From: Brevibacillus panacihumi W25
GTDB lineage: Bacteria; Bacillota; Bacilli; Brevibacillales; Brevibacillaceae
DNA length: 64,000 nt
Direction of reading: 5' to 3'
Assembly (NCBI RefSeq): GCF_000503775.1
Contig: NZ_KI629785.1
Coordinates: 62,001 to 126,000, forward strand
Of the stretch, positions 34,106 to 42,137 are shown piece by piece. The notes under the pieces are model-generated. The model was not told the DNA's origin. It ran no database searches and was given only the letters and a program-made list of their open reading frames with translations. The translations under genes were made by a program, and so were the position numbers. The stretch's first letter is position 1; every line of letters begins with the position of its first letter.

Positions 34106-34459
34106 ATGGATTTTCAGCAGCTGCGTCGATATTGTTTAGCGAAGCCCGGAGCTATTGAGGACTTCCCTTTTGGGGATGACACACATGTGATCAAGGTTGG
34201 CGGCAAAATGTTTGCCCTGCTGACAGAAAAAGAGCAGATCCCGCACATCAGTTTGAAGGGCGAACCGGAATTTTCCGAATTGCTGCGCGCCCAATACGAC
34301 GCAGTCAAGCCCGGCTACCATCTGAACAAACGGCATTGGAATACCGCCGAGATGGATGGAAGTCTCCCCGAGGAGGAAGTGAAGGGCTGGATCGATCTAT
34401 CCTATCAACTGGTTGTGAAAGGACTAAAAAAAGCCGTTCGAGATGAGTTGCTTATGTAA
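34106..34459 (+). CDS. MmcQ/YjbR family protein
   Basis: A 117-residue protein of the MmcQ/YjbR (double-wing DNA-binding-like) family. The start LRRYCLAKPGAIEDFPFG, the KVGGKMFALL strand and HLNKRHWNTAEMDGSLP are characteristic. Cellular role unknown. GGGGGAAG precedes the ATG. Confidence 0.9.
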   Translation: MDFQQLRRYCLAKPGAIEDFPFGDDTHVIKVGGKMFALLTEKEQIPHISLKGEPEFSELLRAQYDAVKPGYHLNKRHWNTAEMDGSLPEEEVKGWIDLSYQLVVKGLKKAVRDELLM

Positions 34460-34532
34460 TGAATACTCACAACAGGAGATAAATGATCGTCCCTAGCAAC
34501 ACGCGAACGGCAGCAGTCTGGAGGAGATGTTC

Positions 34533-34949
34533 GTGAAAACAAGTGTCCGAGTTGCAGGTTATCTGCTCTATACGGCGCTCCTGATATTCGGTTTGTGGCT
34601 TCTCTTTTCTTATGATGCAGTCCTTCTGGAACATCGGAATACGACCTATCAATACTGGCCCTACTTATGGTACAGCACGCTTTACCCGATCCTGATCGGA
34701 GCTTTCCTTGCTCTTCCGTCGTTTATCCGAACATTCCGAAGCTATGGTCGATGGACTTTTGACTGGATTCTGTTCGTCACTGTCGGCATACCCACTCTAT
34801 TGGGCACTTTTTCTGGTCCCATACTGTTTTCACCCTTCGGACAGTATCTCACTATATTTTCCTTTTTTGTTCTCGTTCAGAATCTGCGTTTCGTCTGCGG
34901 AATCGCTTTTGGCTATTTTTTGTTGTACGGCTTTCAAAAAAAGTCGTAG
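34533..34949 (+). CDS. Hypothetical four-span membrane protein
   Basis: A 138-residue membrane protein with about four hydrophobic spans (VAGYLLYTALLIFGLWLLF, LYPILIGAFLALPSF, WILFVTVGIPTLLGTF, YLTIFSFFVLVQNL). No family recognised. GTG 34533 is chosen because GGAGG is eight bases upstream; ATG 34527 would be only two bases away. Confidence 0.65.
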   Translation: MKTSVRVAGYLLYTALLIFGLWLLFSYDAVLLEHRNTTYQYWPYLWYSTLYPILIGAFLALPSFIRTFRSYGRWTFDWILFVTVGIPTLLGTFSGPILFSPFGQYLTIFSFFVLVQNLRFVCGIAFGYFLLYGFQKKS

Positions 34950-34966
34950 CATTCTGTCTAAACAAA

Positions 34967-35659
34967 TTATTCGTCCTCACGATCATCAGCTTTTTGTGCT
35001 GTCATCAGCAAGGAAAGAGGTTTGCCTGTTAGCGGATGGATGGGCTCTTTGCAATGGATCAATCGGAGCCCGGCTTGATGCAGATCGTTGAGCCAGGAGC
35101 TCATTGTACGAAAATACCAAGGCATTTCCGCTTGATACCCTTCTCCCATTCCCTGAAAATCCTCTTTTCTCCAAGCATCTTCGTACTGCTCTCTTTCCGT
35201 CACCGCGAACGGGTGCAGCGTATGGATGATGAGCACTCCTTGCTTAGAAAGAAGTACGGAAAGAGCCTGCAGCAAAGGCACGATGACTTCCGAAAGAATG
35301 GAGAAATTGCAGATGATCACATCGAATTGTTCCCCTACTTGCTTGGGATTGTCACATAAATCCGTATAGTTGACGGTATAGAAAATGCCGCCACCAGACT
35401 GTTGAGCCAGTTTGATCAACTCGTTGCTCCCATCGATGCCGACGACCTCCATGCCCTTTTCAGCCAGTGTACGGGCTAACCACCCTTCCCCGCAACCGAC
35501 ATCGAGGACTTTGGCTGGCTGATGCCTCATAATCTCCTGAATCACTGCCTGATCGGTAACCAGCTTTCGGCTCTCAATCTGTTTTTCTCGCACGGATTGT
35601 GTCCATGCCTCTGCATTGGTGATCCAACTCTGTTCCAATTGGCGTTCGAGATCCTTCAT
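34967..35659 (-). CDS. SAM-dependent methyltransferase
   Basis: A 230-residue class I methyltransferase. Motif I is KVLDVGCGEGWLART (about 55-70), followed by VVGIDGSNELI and FDVIICNFSIL. The substrate cannot be read. GGGAGGG precedes ATG 35659; the long upstream frame to 35938 overlaps the divergent VOC gene. Confidence 0.9.
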   Translation of the reverse strand: MKDLERQLEQSWITNAEAWTQSVREKQIESRKLVTDQAVIQEIMRHQPAKVLDVGCGEGWLARTLAEKGMEVVGIDGSNELIKLAQQSGGGIFYTVNYTDLCDNPKQVGEQFDVIICNFSILSEVIVPLLQALSVLLSKQGVLIIHTLHPFAVTEREQYEDAWRKEDFQGMGEGYQAEMPWYFRTMSSWLNDLHQAGLRLIHCKEPIHPLTGKPLSLLMTAQKADDREDE

Positions 35660-35762
35660 GCTTTTCCCTCCCCGATATGTATGATGAAAGTATACGTTAT
35701 TCTTCATGGGAAGGACAGATTTCATAACAATCGCTTTATACGATATAGAGGGGGAAGCGTTC

Positions 35763-36119
35763 ATGTCGCGCAATATCATGAATCGTATCGGGACTGTTTT
35801 TATTCCCGTCAGCAATATTGAGAAAGCAAAGGCTTGGTACTGCAAGCTCTTGGATTTGCCAGAGACGGGTGAGATTTTATATGGACATTTGTATTGCCTC
35901 CCGATGGAAGGCGATACGGGTTTGGTTTTGGACAGCAAAATTTATGATCCGGAATCGCGGCGAAACACTCCCCTTTTTCATTTCAATTGCGACGATATTG
36001 AGCTAGCCTATCAACACTTGCAGGAGAAAGGGGTAGAGCTTCTCACCGGCGTAGAAAACGGTCATTGGTTCAATTTTACAGATCCGGATGGGAATGTACT
36101 GATGGTCTGCCGCTGCTGA
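35763..36119 (+). CDS. VOC (glyoxalase/bleomycin-resistance) family protein
   Basis: A 118-residue single-module VOC protein. IGTVFIPVSNIEKAKAWYCKLL opens the fold (first strand and helix) and FTDPDGNVLMVCR closes it, with possible metal ligands at H95-W-F and near the end. Could be a lyase, dioxygenase or binding protein. GGGGGAAG precedes ATG 35763. Confidence 0.88.
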   Translation: MSRNIMNRIGTVFIPVSNIEKAKAWYCKLLDLPETGEILYGHLYCLPMEGDTGLVLDSKIYDPESRRNTPLFHFNCDDIELAYQHLQEKGVELLTGVENGHWFNFTDPDGNVLMVCRC

Positions 36120-36185
36120 TTCCCCGTCTTTTTGGCATAAGAACAACTGAATGTTCACAAGCTACTCAAAAAGGCGGTGTGCAGG

Positions 36186-36344
36186 ATGCGTTCAAAACGA
36201 CGGGATCAAGAGCAGGAGCCAACAGTAGCTCCCGGATTATACGGCCATGACCCGCTAGAGGCCAAAGCAAGCGAAACGGAAATCGAAAACGGTGAATACA
36301 CATCGGTGACGAAACTGTTCCTGGATCGCACACCTGAAGAGTAG
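36186..36344 (+). CDS. Small hypothetical protein, 52 residues
   Basis: A short polar protein starting MRSKRRDQEQEPTVAPG and ending VTKLFLDRTPEE, followed immediately by a good terminator. A GGCGG/CAGG purine stretch precedes the ATG. No family recognised; coding use looks like that of its neighbours. Confidence 0.55.
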   Translation: MRSKRRDQEQEPTVAPGLYGHDPLEAKASETEIENGEYTSVTKLFLDRTPEE

Positions 36345-36350
36345 ACAGGA

Positions 36351-36387
36351 AGAACCCGCCTCTGTCCCATACTGAGGCGGGTTCTTT
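36351..36387. terminator. Terminator between convergent genes
   Basis: GAACCCGCCTC (36352-36362) pairs with GAGGCGGGTTC (36374-36384), with TTT after it on the plus strand. Confidence 0.8.
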
Positions 36388-36401
36388 GATTCCCGGGAGA
36401 A

Positions 36402-36719
36402 TTACGGTATGGCTTGACGCGACCTGATTTCTTCCCTGGCGCGGTCATTCATTCTTGCCGGACTCCATTTTGGTTCCCACACCAGGGAAACTTTTACATC
36501 CGTAATCCCGGGCACCCCTTTTGTCGCAGTTTCTACATTCTGAACAATTTGATCAGCCAACGGGCATTGTGGAATTGTCAGGGTCATTTCAATGTTTGCT
36601 TGTCCTTTTGCCTCGTCGACCTCAACCTCATAGACCAACCCCAGGTCTACAATATTCACCCCGATCTCAGGGTCGATCACTTCTTCTAAGGCTGCCCATA
36701 TGTTGTCTTCTATCGCCAT
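36402..36719 (-). CDS. MIP18/DUF59 metal-sulfur cluster assembly protein
   Basis: A 105-residue protein of the PaaD/MIP18 (DUF59) family. ALEEVIDPEIGVNIVDLGLVY is the hallmark opening, and IPQCPLADQI has the single cysteine; the end VSLVWEPKWSPARM is typical. Members help insert iron-sulfur clusters. GAGGTG lies six bases before ATG 36719. Confidence 0.93.
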   Translation of the reverse strand: MAIEDNIWAALEEVIDPEIGVNIVDLGLVYEVEVDEAKGQANIEMTLTIPQCPLADQIVQNVETATKGVPGITDVKVSLVWEPKWSPARMNDRAREEIRSRQAIP

Positions 36720-36842
36720 CCTTAGCACCTCGCTCAACCCTCAAAAGGAGAGGGAAATGGGAATCATCACTTTTCTACTTTTACCGTCCAGCGATGATAT
36801 TATCCAACCTTGAGCAACCACCAGCCCTCCGTGAATCCCCTG

Positions 36843-37064
36843 TCAAATAAATAGGGACATAGCAAAGAAAATGGTTAGGGCAACAATGCTAATCGCCGAT
36901 GCAACTTTCGTATAACGAATTGCCCCCTCAGAGGGCTCCGGCTCTTCCTTGTACATCCACCTTTTCCCCCACAAAAGACTTTCTCTAGGCTCGAAGTAGG
37001 TCCATATGAGCACCGCGTATAATGGAATAGAGAGAATAATAATTAGAATTTTTTCAGCCACCAT
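36843..37064 (-). CDS. Small two-span membrane protein
   Basis: A 73-residue protein with a span at each end (ILIIILSIPLYAVLIW and ASAISIVALTIFFAMSLF) joined by a charged loop with PRESLLWGKRWMY. Unknown function. AGGG lies five bases before ATG 37064. The 236 bases up to 37300 show no gene I can support. Confidence 0.65.
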   Translation of the reverse strand: MVAEKILIIILSIPLYAVLIWTYFEPRESLLWGKRWMYKEEPEPSEGAIRYTKVASAISIVALTIFFAMSLFI

Positions 37065-37300
37065 GATCACCCTGCCTCTTTTTTAGTGATAAAAGCTGCC
37101 TGGTAGATTTCATATCTATCTGTATTAGTATAACATTCCGTATCGATGAACTTGCCACATGGTTGATCCCCTCTTTTTTGTTGATACCTACTTCCTTCAT
37201 CCAGAAAACCACCTCCAAGTCTGAATAAAGTTATCCTTTTTCGCCCAAGGTAATACCAATACACTTGCATATACCCCATATAGTTAGGAGATTGCGTTCA

Positions 37301-37645
37301 ATGACTCGATTTTTAATCAAATTAATCATTAATGGTGTTATCCTCGTCGGAAGCTTAATCTGGTTTACTGAAGCAACTTGGGGTTCCGCCATCCTTGCTG
37401 CACTTGGGTTAACCGTAATCGCCTACCTACTGGGAGATCAGGTAATCCTTCGAGCAACCAACAATACCATGGCTACGATTGCCGATGCCGTAATCGCAGC
37501 TATTTATCTTTGGGCAGTCTCGCGCGTGTTCAATTGGGATTTGAGTTTTGGCGAACTGATTGTGACGGTTGCGATCCTTGGCGTCGCCGAATTTTTCTAC
37601 CACCGCTATTTAGGATTGAATGATGTTGAAAATGCGAAAAGCTGA
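37301..37645 (+). CDS. DUF2512 family membrane protein
   Basis: A 114-residue four-span membrane protein of the DUF2512 (YndM-like) family. GDQVILRATNN between spans and the end EFFYHRYLGL are characteristic. Role unknown, common in sporulating Bacilli. TAGGAG lies ten bases before ATG 37301. Confidence 0.85.
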   Translation: MTRFLIKLIINGVILVGSLIWFTEATWGSAILAALGLTVIAYLLGDQVILRATNNTMATIADAVIAAIYLWAVSRVFNWDLSFGELIVTVAILGVAEFFYHRYLGLNDVENAKS

Positions 37646-37663
37646 TAAGTAAATGTACATCTT

Positions 37664-37702
37664 GCCTCCCCCTCTATGTACCAATCTTTAGAGGGGGCTT
37701 TT
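37664..37702 (+). terminator. Terminator of the DUF2512 gene
   Basis: GCCTCCCCCTCT pairs with AGAGGGGGC (37690-37698), followed by TTTTC. Confidence 0.8.
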
Positions 37703-37837
37703 CTTAGCCCGTCATATGTAGTCCTTACTGCTATTCGGGCCAAGCAGGATACGTGCAGTGGCGAAAAATTCCTTCATAACACCTCGCCCCTAGGCAAACC
37801 ATATCAACGGGTTAAAAAAACAGTCAGGAGAACCCAC

Positions 37838-38395
37838 ATGGATATAAAAACTTTAATGAATTCTGGGAGGATGTTAATGGGAATCTTGAGTGGTAATCCG
37901 CAAAATGAGCCTATGCACTATGGTGAAGTCTTTGGAGTATGAAGTTATCTTGCAACAACAAAAGGTCTGCTTGTGGCGTATCAAACGTTTATCAACCATA
38001 CAGGGGATAAGGACCTAAAAAGCTTTCTTGAGGACCTTACCCAGGGTATGAAACAAGAAATCCAACAGATCGAAAATCTGCTGAAGGCAAATGGGATTGC
38101 TCCTCCCCCAACAGCATCTGAACGTCCAGTCGCATCCCTTGAGAGCATCCCTGTGGGCGCACGATTTAACGATCCGGAAATCGCTGCAGGCGTGTCGAAG
38201 GAAATTGCAACCGGCTTAGTCGCGTGCAGCCAAATCATTGGACAATCGATCCGGGAAGATATCGGGATGATGTTTGGCCAGATCCACACCACAAAAGCTC
38301 AGTTTGGTGCAAGATTGTTACGTATCAATAAAGAAAAAGGCTGGTTGGTACCGCCGCCGCTTCATTTGCGGACACCAGAACCCGTTCACGCTTAA
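37838..38395 (+). pseudogene. DUF3231 gene interrupted by an in-frame TGA
   Basis: Read through, this 185-codon frame is a normal-length single-module DUF3231 protein, a family found in spore-formers. ATG 37838 has AGGAG seven bases upstream; PMHYGEVFGV leads to TGA at 37940-37942, and in the same frame SYLATTKGLLVAYQTFINHT continues without shift to the stop at 38395. The TGA stands where family members have tryptophan (TGG), so one base explains it. Part 2 could restart at GTG 37973, with AAAGG seven bases upstream. Either a young pseudogene, a split gene, or a sequencing error. Confidence 0.8.
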
Positions 38396-38429
38396 GAGTC
38401 GCATCACGGGATAAATGATAGGTTTCCTC

Positions 38430-38468
38430 GCCCCCTCTAAGTCCGTTTTTCTTAGAGGGGCTTTTATT
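38430..38468 (+). terminator. Terminator of the DUF3231 gene
   Basis: CCCCTCTAAG pairs with CTTAGAGGGG (38451-38460), followed by CTTTTATTTTT. Confidence 0.85.
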
Positions 38469-38474
38469 TTTCAC

Positions 38475-39152
38475 TCATGCTAGCTCGGTTATTTCCTTTA
38501 TACACTCCGGCACATCATTTTTCGGGCTACCGACCATTGCTGATACGGGATACGCACGCATGCGAGCAGAGTCAAATGGTACGAGGAGCGATTGAAGCAG
38601 GGCTGCATCATATCGTTCGCGATCCAGCCAGAACGGTTCATCTTCTTGATTCAGAATGACAGGCATGCGATCGTGAATGTCAGCTACCACGCTATTGGGC
38701 TGGGTGGTAATGATGGTACATGTATGCAGCTTCTGACCGTCAGCGCATGTCCAGGTATCATACAGGCCGGCAAAAGCAAAAGGCTCCCCGGATCGCATCA
38801 TGATTCGCATGGGCCGTCTGCCTTTCGGACCCTGCTGCCACTCATAGAAGCCATCTGCGGGTATCAAGCAGCGTTTACGCTCAAATAGCCGACGGAATGC
38901 AGGTTTGTCCGTGAGTGTTTCTGCACGGGCATTGATCATTTTGGATCCGCCCTTTGCATCCGACGCCCAAGATGGGACGAGACCCCATTGAAGCTGGCCG
39001 ATTCTGCGTTGGCCCCTGTCTTCAATAATTGCCGGGATGTTTTGTCCCGGTGCAATATTATATCGTGCCTGCCATTCAAAAGGGATGACCTCGATCTGAA
39101 ACCGCAGCATCAATGAATCTGGATTCGTAGCCAATGTAAAACGCCCGCACAT
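38475..39152 (-). CDS. SRAP/HMCES abasic-site processing protein
   Basis: A 225-residue SRAP protein that cross-links to abasic sites in single-stranded DNA. The catalytic Cys2 (MCGRF), INARAET, the DGFYEW glutamate and HDRMPVIL histidine are all intact. AGGAGG precedes the ATG. It protects replication forks; no LexA box was located. Confidence 0.95.
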   Translation of the reverse strand: MCGRFTLATNPDSLMLRFQIEVIPFEWQARYNIAPGQNIPAIIEDRGQRRIGQLQWGLVPSWASDAKGGSKMINARAETLTDKPAFRRLFERKRCLIPADGFYEWQQGPKGRRPMRIMMRSGEPFAFAGLYDTWTCADGQKLHTCTIITTQPNSVVADIHDRMPVILNQEDEPFWLDRERYDAALLQSLLVPFDSARMRAYPVSAMVGSPKNDVPECIKEITELA

Positions 39153-39241
39153 TCTGAATCCCTCCTATCCACATCATTGCCAATGTGGGGAAGAGGGAAA
39201 CACGTCCACGTTTGACTGTAACAAGCGTTGGAGGTCGTTCT

Positions 39242-39436
39242 CTATTCTAAGAATCTGCGAGAAGCTACGACTGCACCTGTTGGCAGGTTTTCTGAGGTGT
39301 ACCCGTACTCGGCAAGCACGCGGCGGAAAGACTCCCGCAGGCATATATCCTTGTCCACTTTCTTGGCAGCATGGATCGCTATGGGGCCGCTGTGATGATG
39401 GCCCACCGCTTTTGTCAGCTCTTCCCGCCTTTTCAC
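39242..39436 (-). pseudogene. ASCH-domain gene remnant
   Basis: A 64-codon frame resembling the middle of an ASCH domain: HHSGPIAIHAAKKVDKD followed by VLAEYGYTSENLPTGAVVAS. The usual N-terminal strand with the RNA-binding lysine/threonine part and the C-terminal half are missing, and no ribosome binding site precedes the GTG. The N-terminal side is replaced by the AT-rich kinase-like gene six bases away. Confidence 0.6.
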
Positions 39437-39441
39437 AAGTA

Positions 39442-39888
39442 CTATTTGCGCTTAAATCGAAAATTCGCATAATCAATGAACACGATCTTTCCTTTTCGCT
39501 TTAACCGTAAATTACAGCGCTTTGGTTTGCCCTTACGAGTTAATACATCATCAGGCATAATTCCACGCTTCCTAAAATAAGCTATCATTTTCTTCAGTTT
39601 TCTCCTATATTTCTTTGAGCGGGGAAATCTCCGCCAATACTTCACCATTTTGATCCAGGAATATTTTCGATGAAATTTTTTGATTCTCCCAAGATGCTTT
39701 CTCACCGAACGAGGTGATGAGTAGTATATGGACACTTCCTTTTTGTTGCTTCTCCTACCACGCTTTGACCTGGAAACCTTTAAAACATGGCCGTTTACTA
39801 TATCATAAACAATTCGATGTTTTCCTGATCCGATTCGTTTTTTAAGCTTATACATGTAAGTGGTGGCACCCCTTATTGAAGAATTCAT
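39442..39888 (-). CDS. Minimal basic protein-kinase-like protein
   Basis: A 148-residue (or 137 from ATG 39855), very lysine/arginine-rich protein. The order of motifs resembles a stripped-down kinase fold: glycine loop IGSGKHRIVYDI, VLKVSRS with the VAIK-like lysine, helix EVSIYY, GIMPDDV in the place of the catalytic loop, then NLRLK and KIVFIDYANF in the place of the magnesium-binding asparagine and DFG. No clear HRD is present. The segment is visibly AT-richer than its neighbours. The start is uncertain: AAGGGG is 13 bases before ATG 39855. Confidence 0.6.
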   Translation of the reverse strand: MNSSIRGATTYMYKLKKRIGSGKHRIVYDIVNGHVLKVSRSKRGRRSNKKEVSIYYSSPRSVRKHLGRIKKFHRKYSWIKMVKYWRRFPRSKKYRRKLKKMIAYFRKRGIMPDDVLTRKGKPKRCNLRLKRKGKIVFIDYANFRFKRK

Positions 39889-40043
39889 ACTTTTAGATTA
39901 TTCCAATGGAAATGCCATGTCCCCTGATCGAATGCTTATTTTAGGACACAAAATGTCTTGCTTGAATTGCAGCTCACAGGCCGTTTTTAAGAATCGCAAG
40001 CTGAGTAGCCATGTCTCATCTTCCTTCGGACTTTTAGAAATAA

Positions 40044-40070
40044 CAAAAAACCCCTGATTTCTCAAGGGTT
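40044..40070 (-). terminator. Terminator of the tRNA operon
   Basis: AACCCCTGA (40049-40057) pairs with TCAAGGGTT (40062-40070), with TTTTTT after it on the minus strand. Confidence 0.8.
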
Positions 40071-40076
40071 TTCGTA

Positions 40077-40150
40077 TGGAGCGGGTGATGGGAATCGAAC
40101 CCACGCCGCCAGCTTGGGAAGCTGGAGTTCTACCATTGAACTACACCCGC
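40077..40150 (-). tRNA. tRNA-Gly (anticodon CCC)
   Basis: A full cloverleaf: acceptor GCGGGTG/CACCCGC, anticodon stem CCAGC/GCTGG around loop TTCCCAA, T-loop GGTTCGATTCC, discriminator T and an encoded CCA. Reads GGG codons. Confidence 0.96.
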
Positions 40151-40189
40151 ATATGGACGGGTATGACCAGCTTGTCTTGTATGTAAGTA

Positions 40190-40271
40190 TGGTGCCGGTG
40201 AAGGGACTTGAACCCCCACGGTTTCCCTCACGATTTTGAGTCGCGCGCGTCTGCCATTCCGCCACACCGGC
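40190..40271 (-). tRNA. tRNA-Leu (anticodon CAA)
   Basis: A class II tRNA with a long variable arm. Acceptor GCCGGTG/CACCGGC, anticodon loop CTCAAAA, T-loop GGTTCAAGTCC, encoded CCA. Confidence 0.96.
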
Positions 40272-40329
40272 ATAAAAAGTGTAAAGATATTATAGCATCT
40301 TCCTAGCAAAAAAAGCAATCTAGAAAAGA

Positions 40330-40405
40330 TGGTGCCGGCGATAGGACTTGAACCCACAACCCCCTGATTACAAGTCAGGTGCTCTACCAATTGAGCTACA
40401 CCGGC
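40330..40405 (-). tRNA. tRNA-Thr (anticodon TGT)
   Basis: Acceptor GCCGGTG/CGCCGGC, anticodon stem CCTGA/TCAGG around CTTGTAA, T-loop GGTTCAAGTCC, encoded CCA. First of the Thr-Leu-Gly cluster in transcription order. Confidence 0.96.
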
Positions 40406-40493
40406 ATCATAACGTCGTCCATTTCGCGTGCTTGTGAACTAGGAGCGACGTTTATTAATTTAACATGAACAAAATAGAACGTCAATACATTTT

Positions 40494-40805
40494 TTACACA
40501 TTTTCTGTCTTCGCTAAAATTTCTTCAGCCCATTGCCGAAAGAGCTCTAGTGCTTCCTCTATCTCCGGAAACATTCGCTCTTCTTCACACTCGAAGTCTG
40601 GAAAAGTGGTGATACGATTCTTGCGGATTCGCACTCCCTCTTCCTCACAGCAAATATCCAGGAAAAATGGAACCGGTTCATCGATTCCGTAACGGTTCTC
40701 CAAAAACTCGTACGTTCTCACCCATTCGAGAATCCGTATCTCCGACGGCTTCAAACGAAGGACTTGCTCAAGAGACATGATTGTTTCATTTCCGTAATAA
40801 TGCAT
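40494..40805 (-). CDS. Hypothetical acidic protein
   Basis: A 103-residue soluble, acidic protein (RILEWVRTYEFLENRYGIDE, FPDFECEEERMFPEIEEALE). No family recognised. AAAGG lies nine bases before ATG 40805. Confidence 0.65.
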   Translation of the reverse strand: MHYYGNETIMSLEQVLRLKPSEIRILEWVRTYEFLENRYGIDEPVPFFLDICCEEEGVRIRKNRITTFPDFECEEERMFPEIEEALELFRQWAEEILAKTENV

Positions 40806-40851
40806 ACATCTCAGCCTTTCTATACCAAGCGGCATGACCGTTTATCACACA

Positions 40852-40876
40852 ACAGGCGGGCATACAACCCGCCTGT
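40852..40876 (-). terminator. Hairpin after the thioredoxin-fold gene
   Basis: ACAGGCGGG (40852-40860) pairs perfectly with CCCGCCTGT (40868-40876). The T-run after it (TTGTGTG) is poor, so termination may be weak. Confidence 0.5.
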
Positions 40877-40891
40877 CTACTTATGTGCATG

Positions 40892-41458
40892 TTAGAAGGA
40901 AGAAAGCAGCTCTCTCAGTTCTGTAACAATGACTGCCTGATAGCAAGTGCCATCTCCGTATTGTTGCAGCATCTGTTCGCGTGCAACCTTGATCTTTTCG
41001 TCATAGTCTGGCGCATTTCGATCTGGATTTTGCTGTTTGAAAGCAATCATCACTTCTTGAACATGTTTGGGACGAGGTCCCCATGTTCCGAGCACATGCC
41101 CGCCTGTATCTGCGAAAATAACGACTGGGATCGCACGTCCTCCCATCGTCAGGAATTCATCCATGAGATCGAGATGATCTTCCATGATCATGATCTCAGT
41201 CGGGATCATAGTTGGCTCCAACGCCTTCAAAACAACCGGGACGTTGCGCACGACATCTCCGCACCACTCAGCGGCCAGGATCAGGCAGCGCAAATCATCA
41301 CGGTGCTGCAAGGAAGCAAAAAACGACTGATCTTCTTCACTCGACCAAGCAAAAGCCTGTGACCAATTCTCGAAGGCTTCTTTGTTTTTGTTCATTCCCT
41401 CTACGAATGCTTGCGGCTTGATTCCAGTACGAAATTTGTGAGCTACATTGACTGCCAT
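40892..41458 (-). CDS. Thioredoxin-fold protein with single-cysteine active site
   Basis: A 188-residue cytoplasmic protein of the thioredoxin superfamily, about 80 residues longer than thioredoxin. The active site is AAEWCGDVVRN, so the second cysteine of CxxC is replaced; GGRAIPVVIFAD has the cis-proline. It is therefore not a simple disulfide reductase; a bacillithiol- or glutathione-type role is possible. GGAGGAG precedes ATG 41458. Confidence 0.85.
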   Translation of the reverse strand: MAVNVAHKFRTGIKPQAFVEGMNKNKEAFENWSQAFAWSSEEDQSFFASLQHRDDLRCLILAAEWCGDVVRNVPVVLKALEPTMIPTEIMIMEDHLDLMDEFLTMGGRAIPVVIFADTGGHVLGTWGPRPKHVQEVMIAFKQQNPDRNAPDYDEKIKVAREQMLQQYGDGTCYQAVIVTELRELLSSF

Positions 41459-41543
41459 CTGCTTCTCCTCCAGTATCTTCTTTCTCTCATCCATTTCCAC
41501 GTAAAACGACAATACTCCTCTATTCTACTGCACTTCAAGGCGG

Positions 41544-41711
41544 TTATTCCTTATTTTCAGCCTCTTTGCCTGGCTGATCTTCCTCTTTCGCTAATTCCAT
41601 CATTTTTTGCAGCAATATATGTTGAGGCATATGCATCAGTCGCTCCAATGGCACATTCAAAGCCTCCGCCAGCTTGATTGCGGTCTCAGGCGATATTTGC
41701 AAGGGTCGCAT
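41544..41711 (-). CDS. YycC-like small protein
   Basis: A 55-residue protein. MRPLQISPETAIKLAEALN and LERLMHMPQHILLQKMMEL match the small YycC family known from Bacilli, whose function is unknown. AAAGGAG lies ten bases before the ATG. Confidence 0.78.
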   Translation of the reverse strand: MRPLQISPETAIKLAEALNVPLERLMHMPQHILLQKMMELAKEEDQPGKEAENKE

Positions 41712-41774
41712 TCGATCACAGCTCCTTTCTCATTCTTTCAGTATAATACATGGTATATGGGCAATCCAGATTGC

Positions 41775-41810
41775 AAAAAAATAATCCCTTTCGCAATAGA
41801 AGGGATTATT
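41775..41810 (-). terminator. Terminator of the 41827-42030 gene
   Basis: AATAATCCCT pairs with AGGGATTATT (41801-41810), with TTTTTTT following on the minus strand. Confidence 0.85.
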
Positions 41811-41826
41811 CGAAGCACCTATCCGA

Positions 41827-42030
41827 TTATTTAGCAGCGGTCGTTTTGTTAGTGAGGATACATGGTACGCCAAACCCAATCATTCCGGGCTCTGACATCT
41901 TTTCCAAATAAGCCAATCCGCGTGAACACTGCTGTTTGCACACCTGACAGGTTTGGGATGTCACGATTTTTAAATTTACCTGATTGGGATGGTTTCGTTT
42001 ATCCTTTTTGATCTTCTTTCCCTTGGCCAC
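41827..42030 (-). CDS. Small cysteine-cluster protein
   Basis: A 67-residue protein with a lysine-rich start (KGKKIKKDKRNH) and a CxxCxxxC cluster (TCQVCKQQC) plus a later cysteine, suggesting zinc binding. The end VPCILTNKTTAAK is unusual. Function unknown. GTG start after a G-rich ribosome binding site. Confidence 0.7.
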   Translation of the reverse strand: MAKGKKIKKDKRNHPNQVNLKIVTSQTCQVCKQQCSRGLAYLEKMSEPGMIGFGVPCILTNKTTAAK

Positions 42031-42137
42031 CCGTCATTCCCCCCATAGCCCTGAACTCAATCCAGTCTATGTAGGAGATCGACCCTGTACCTTAGGCAAA
42101 GATACAAAAAACAGCAAAGAGGCTCTAATTGGGCATG

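Noticed and set aside
37067-37279. 70-codon minus-strand frame upstream of the small two-span gene
   Set aside because: No ribosome binding site and no protein-like pattern.
39174-39476. 100-codon minus-strand frame
   Set aside because: Out of frame with the ASCH remnant and overlapping the kinase-like gene; cysteine-rich nonsense-like content.
40077-40150. tRNA-Gly 3' end as an attachment site
   Set aside because: I looked for a second copy of the tRNA 3' end near the AT-rich gene down to 39170 and saw none, so no integrated element can be claimed.
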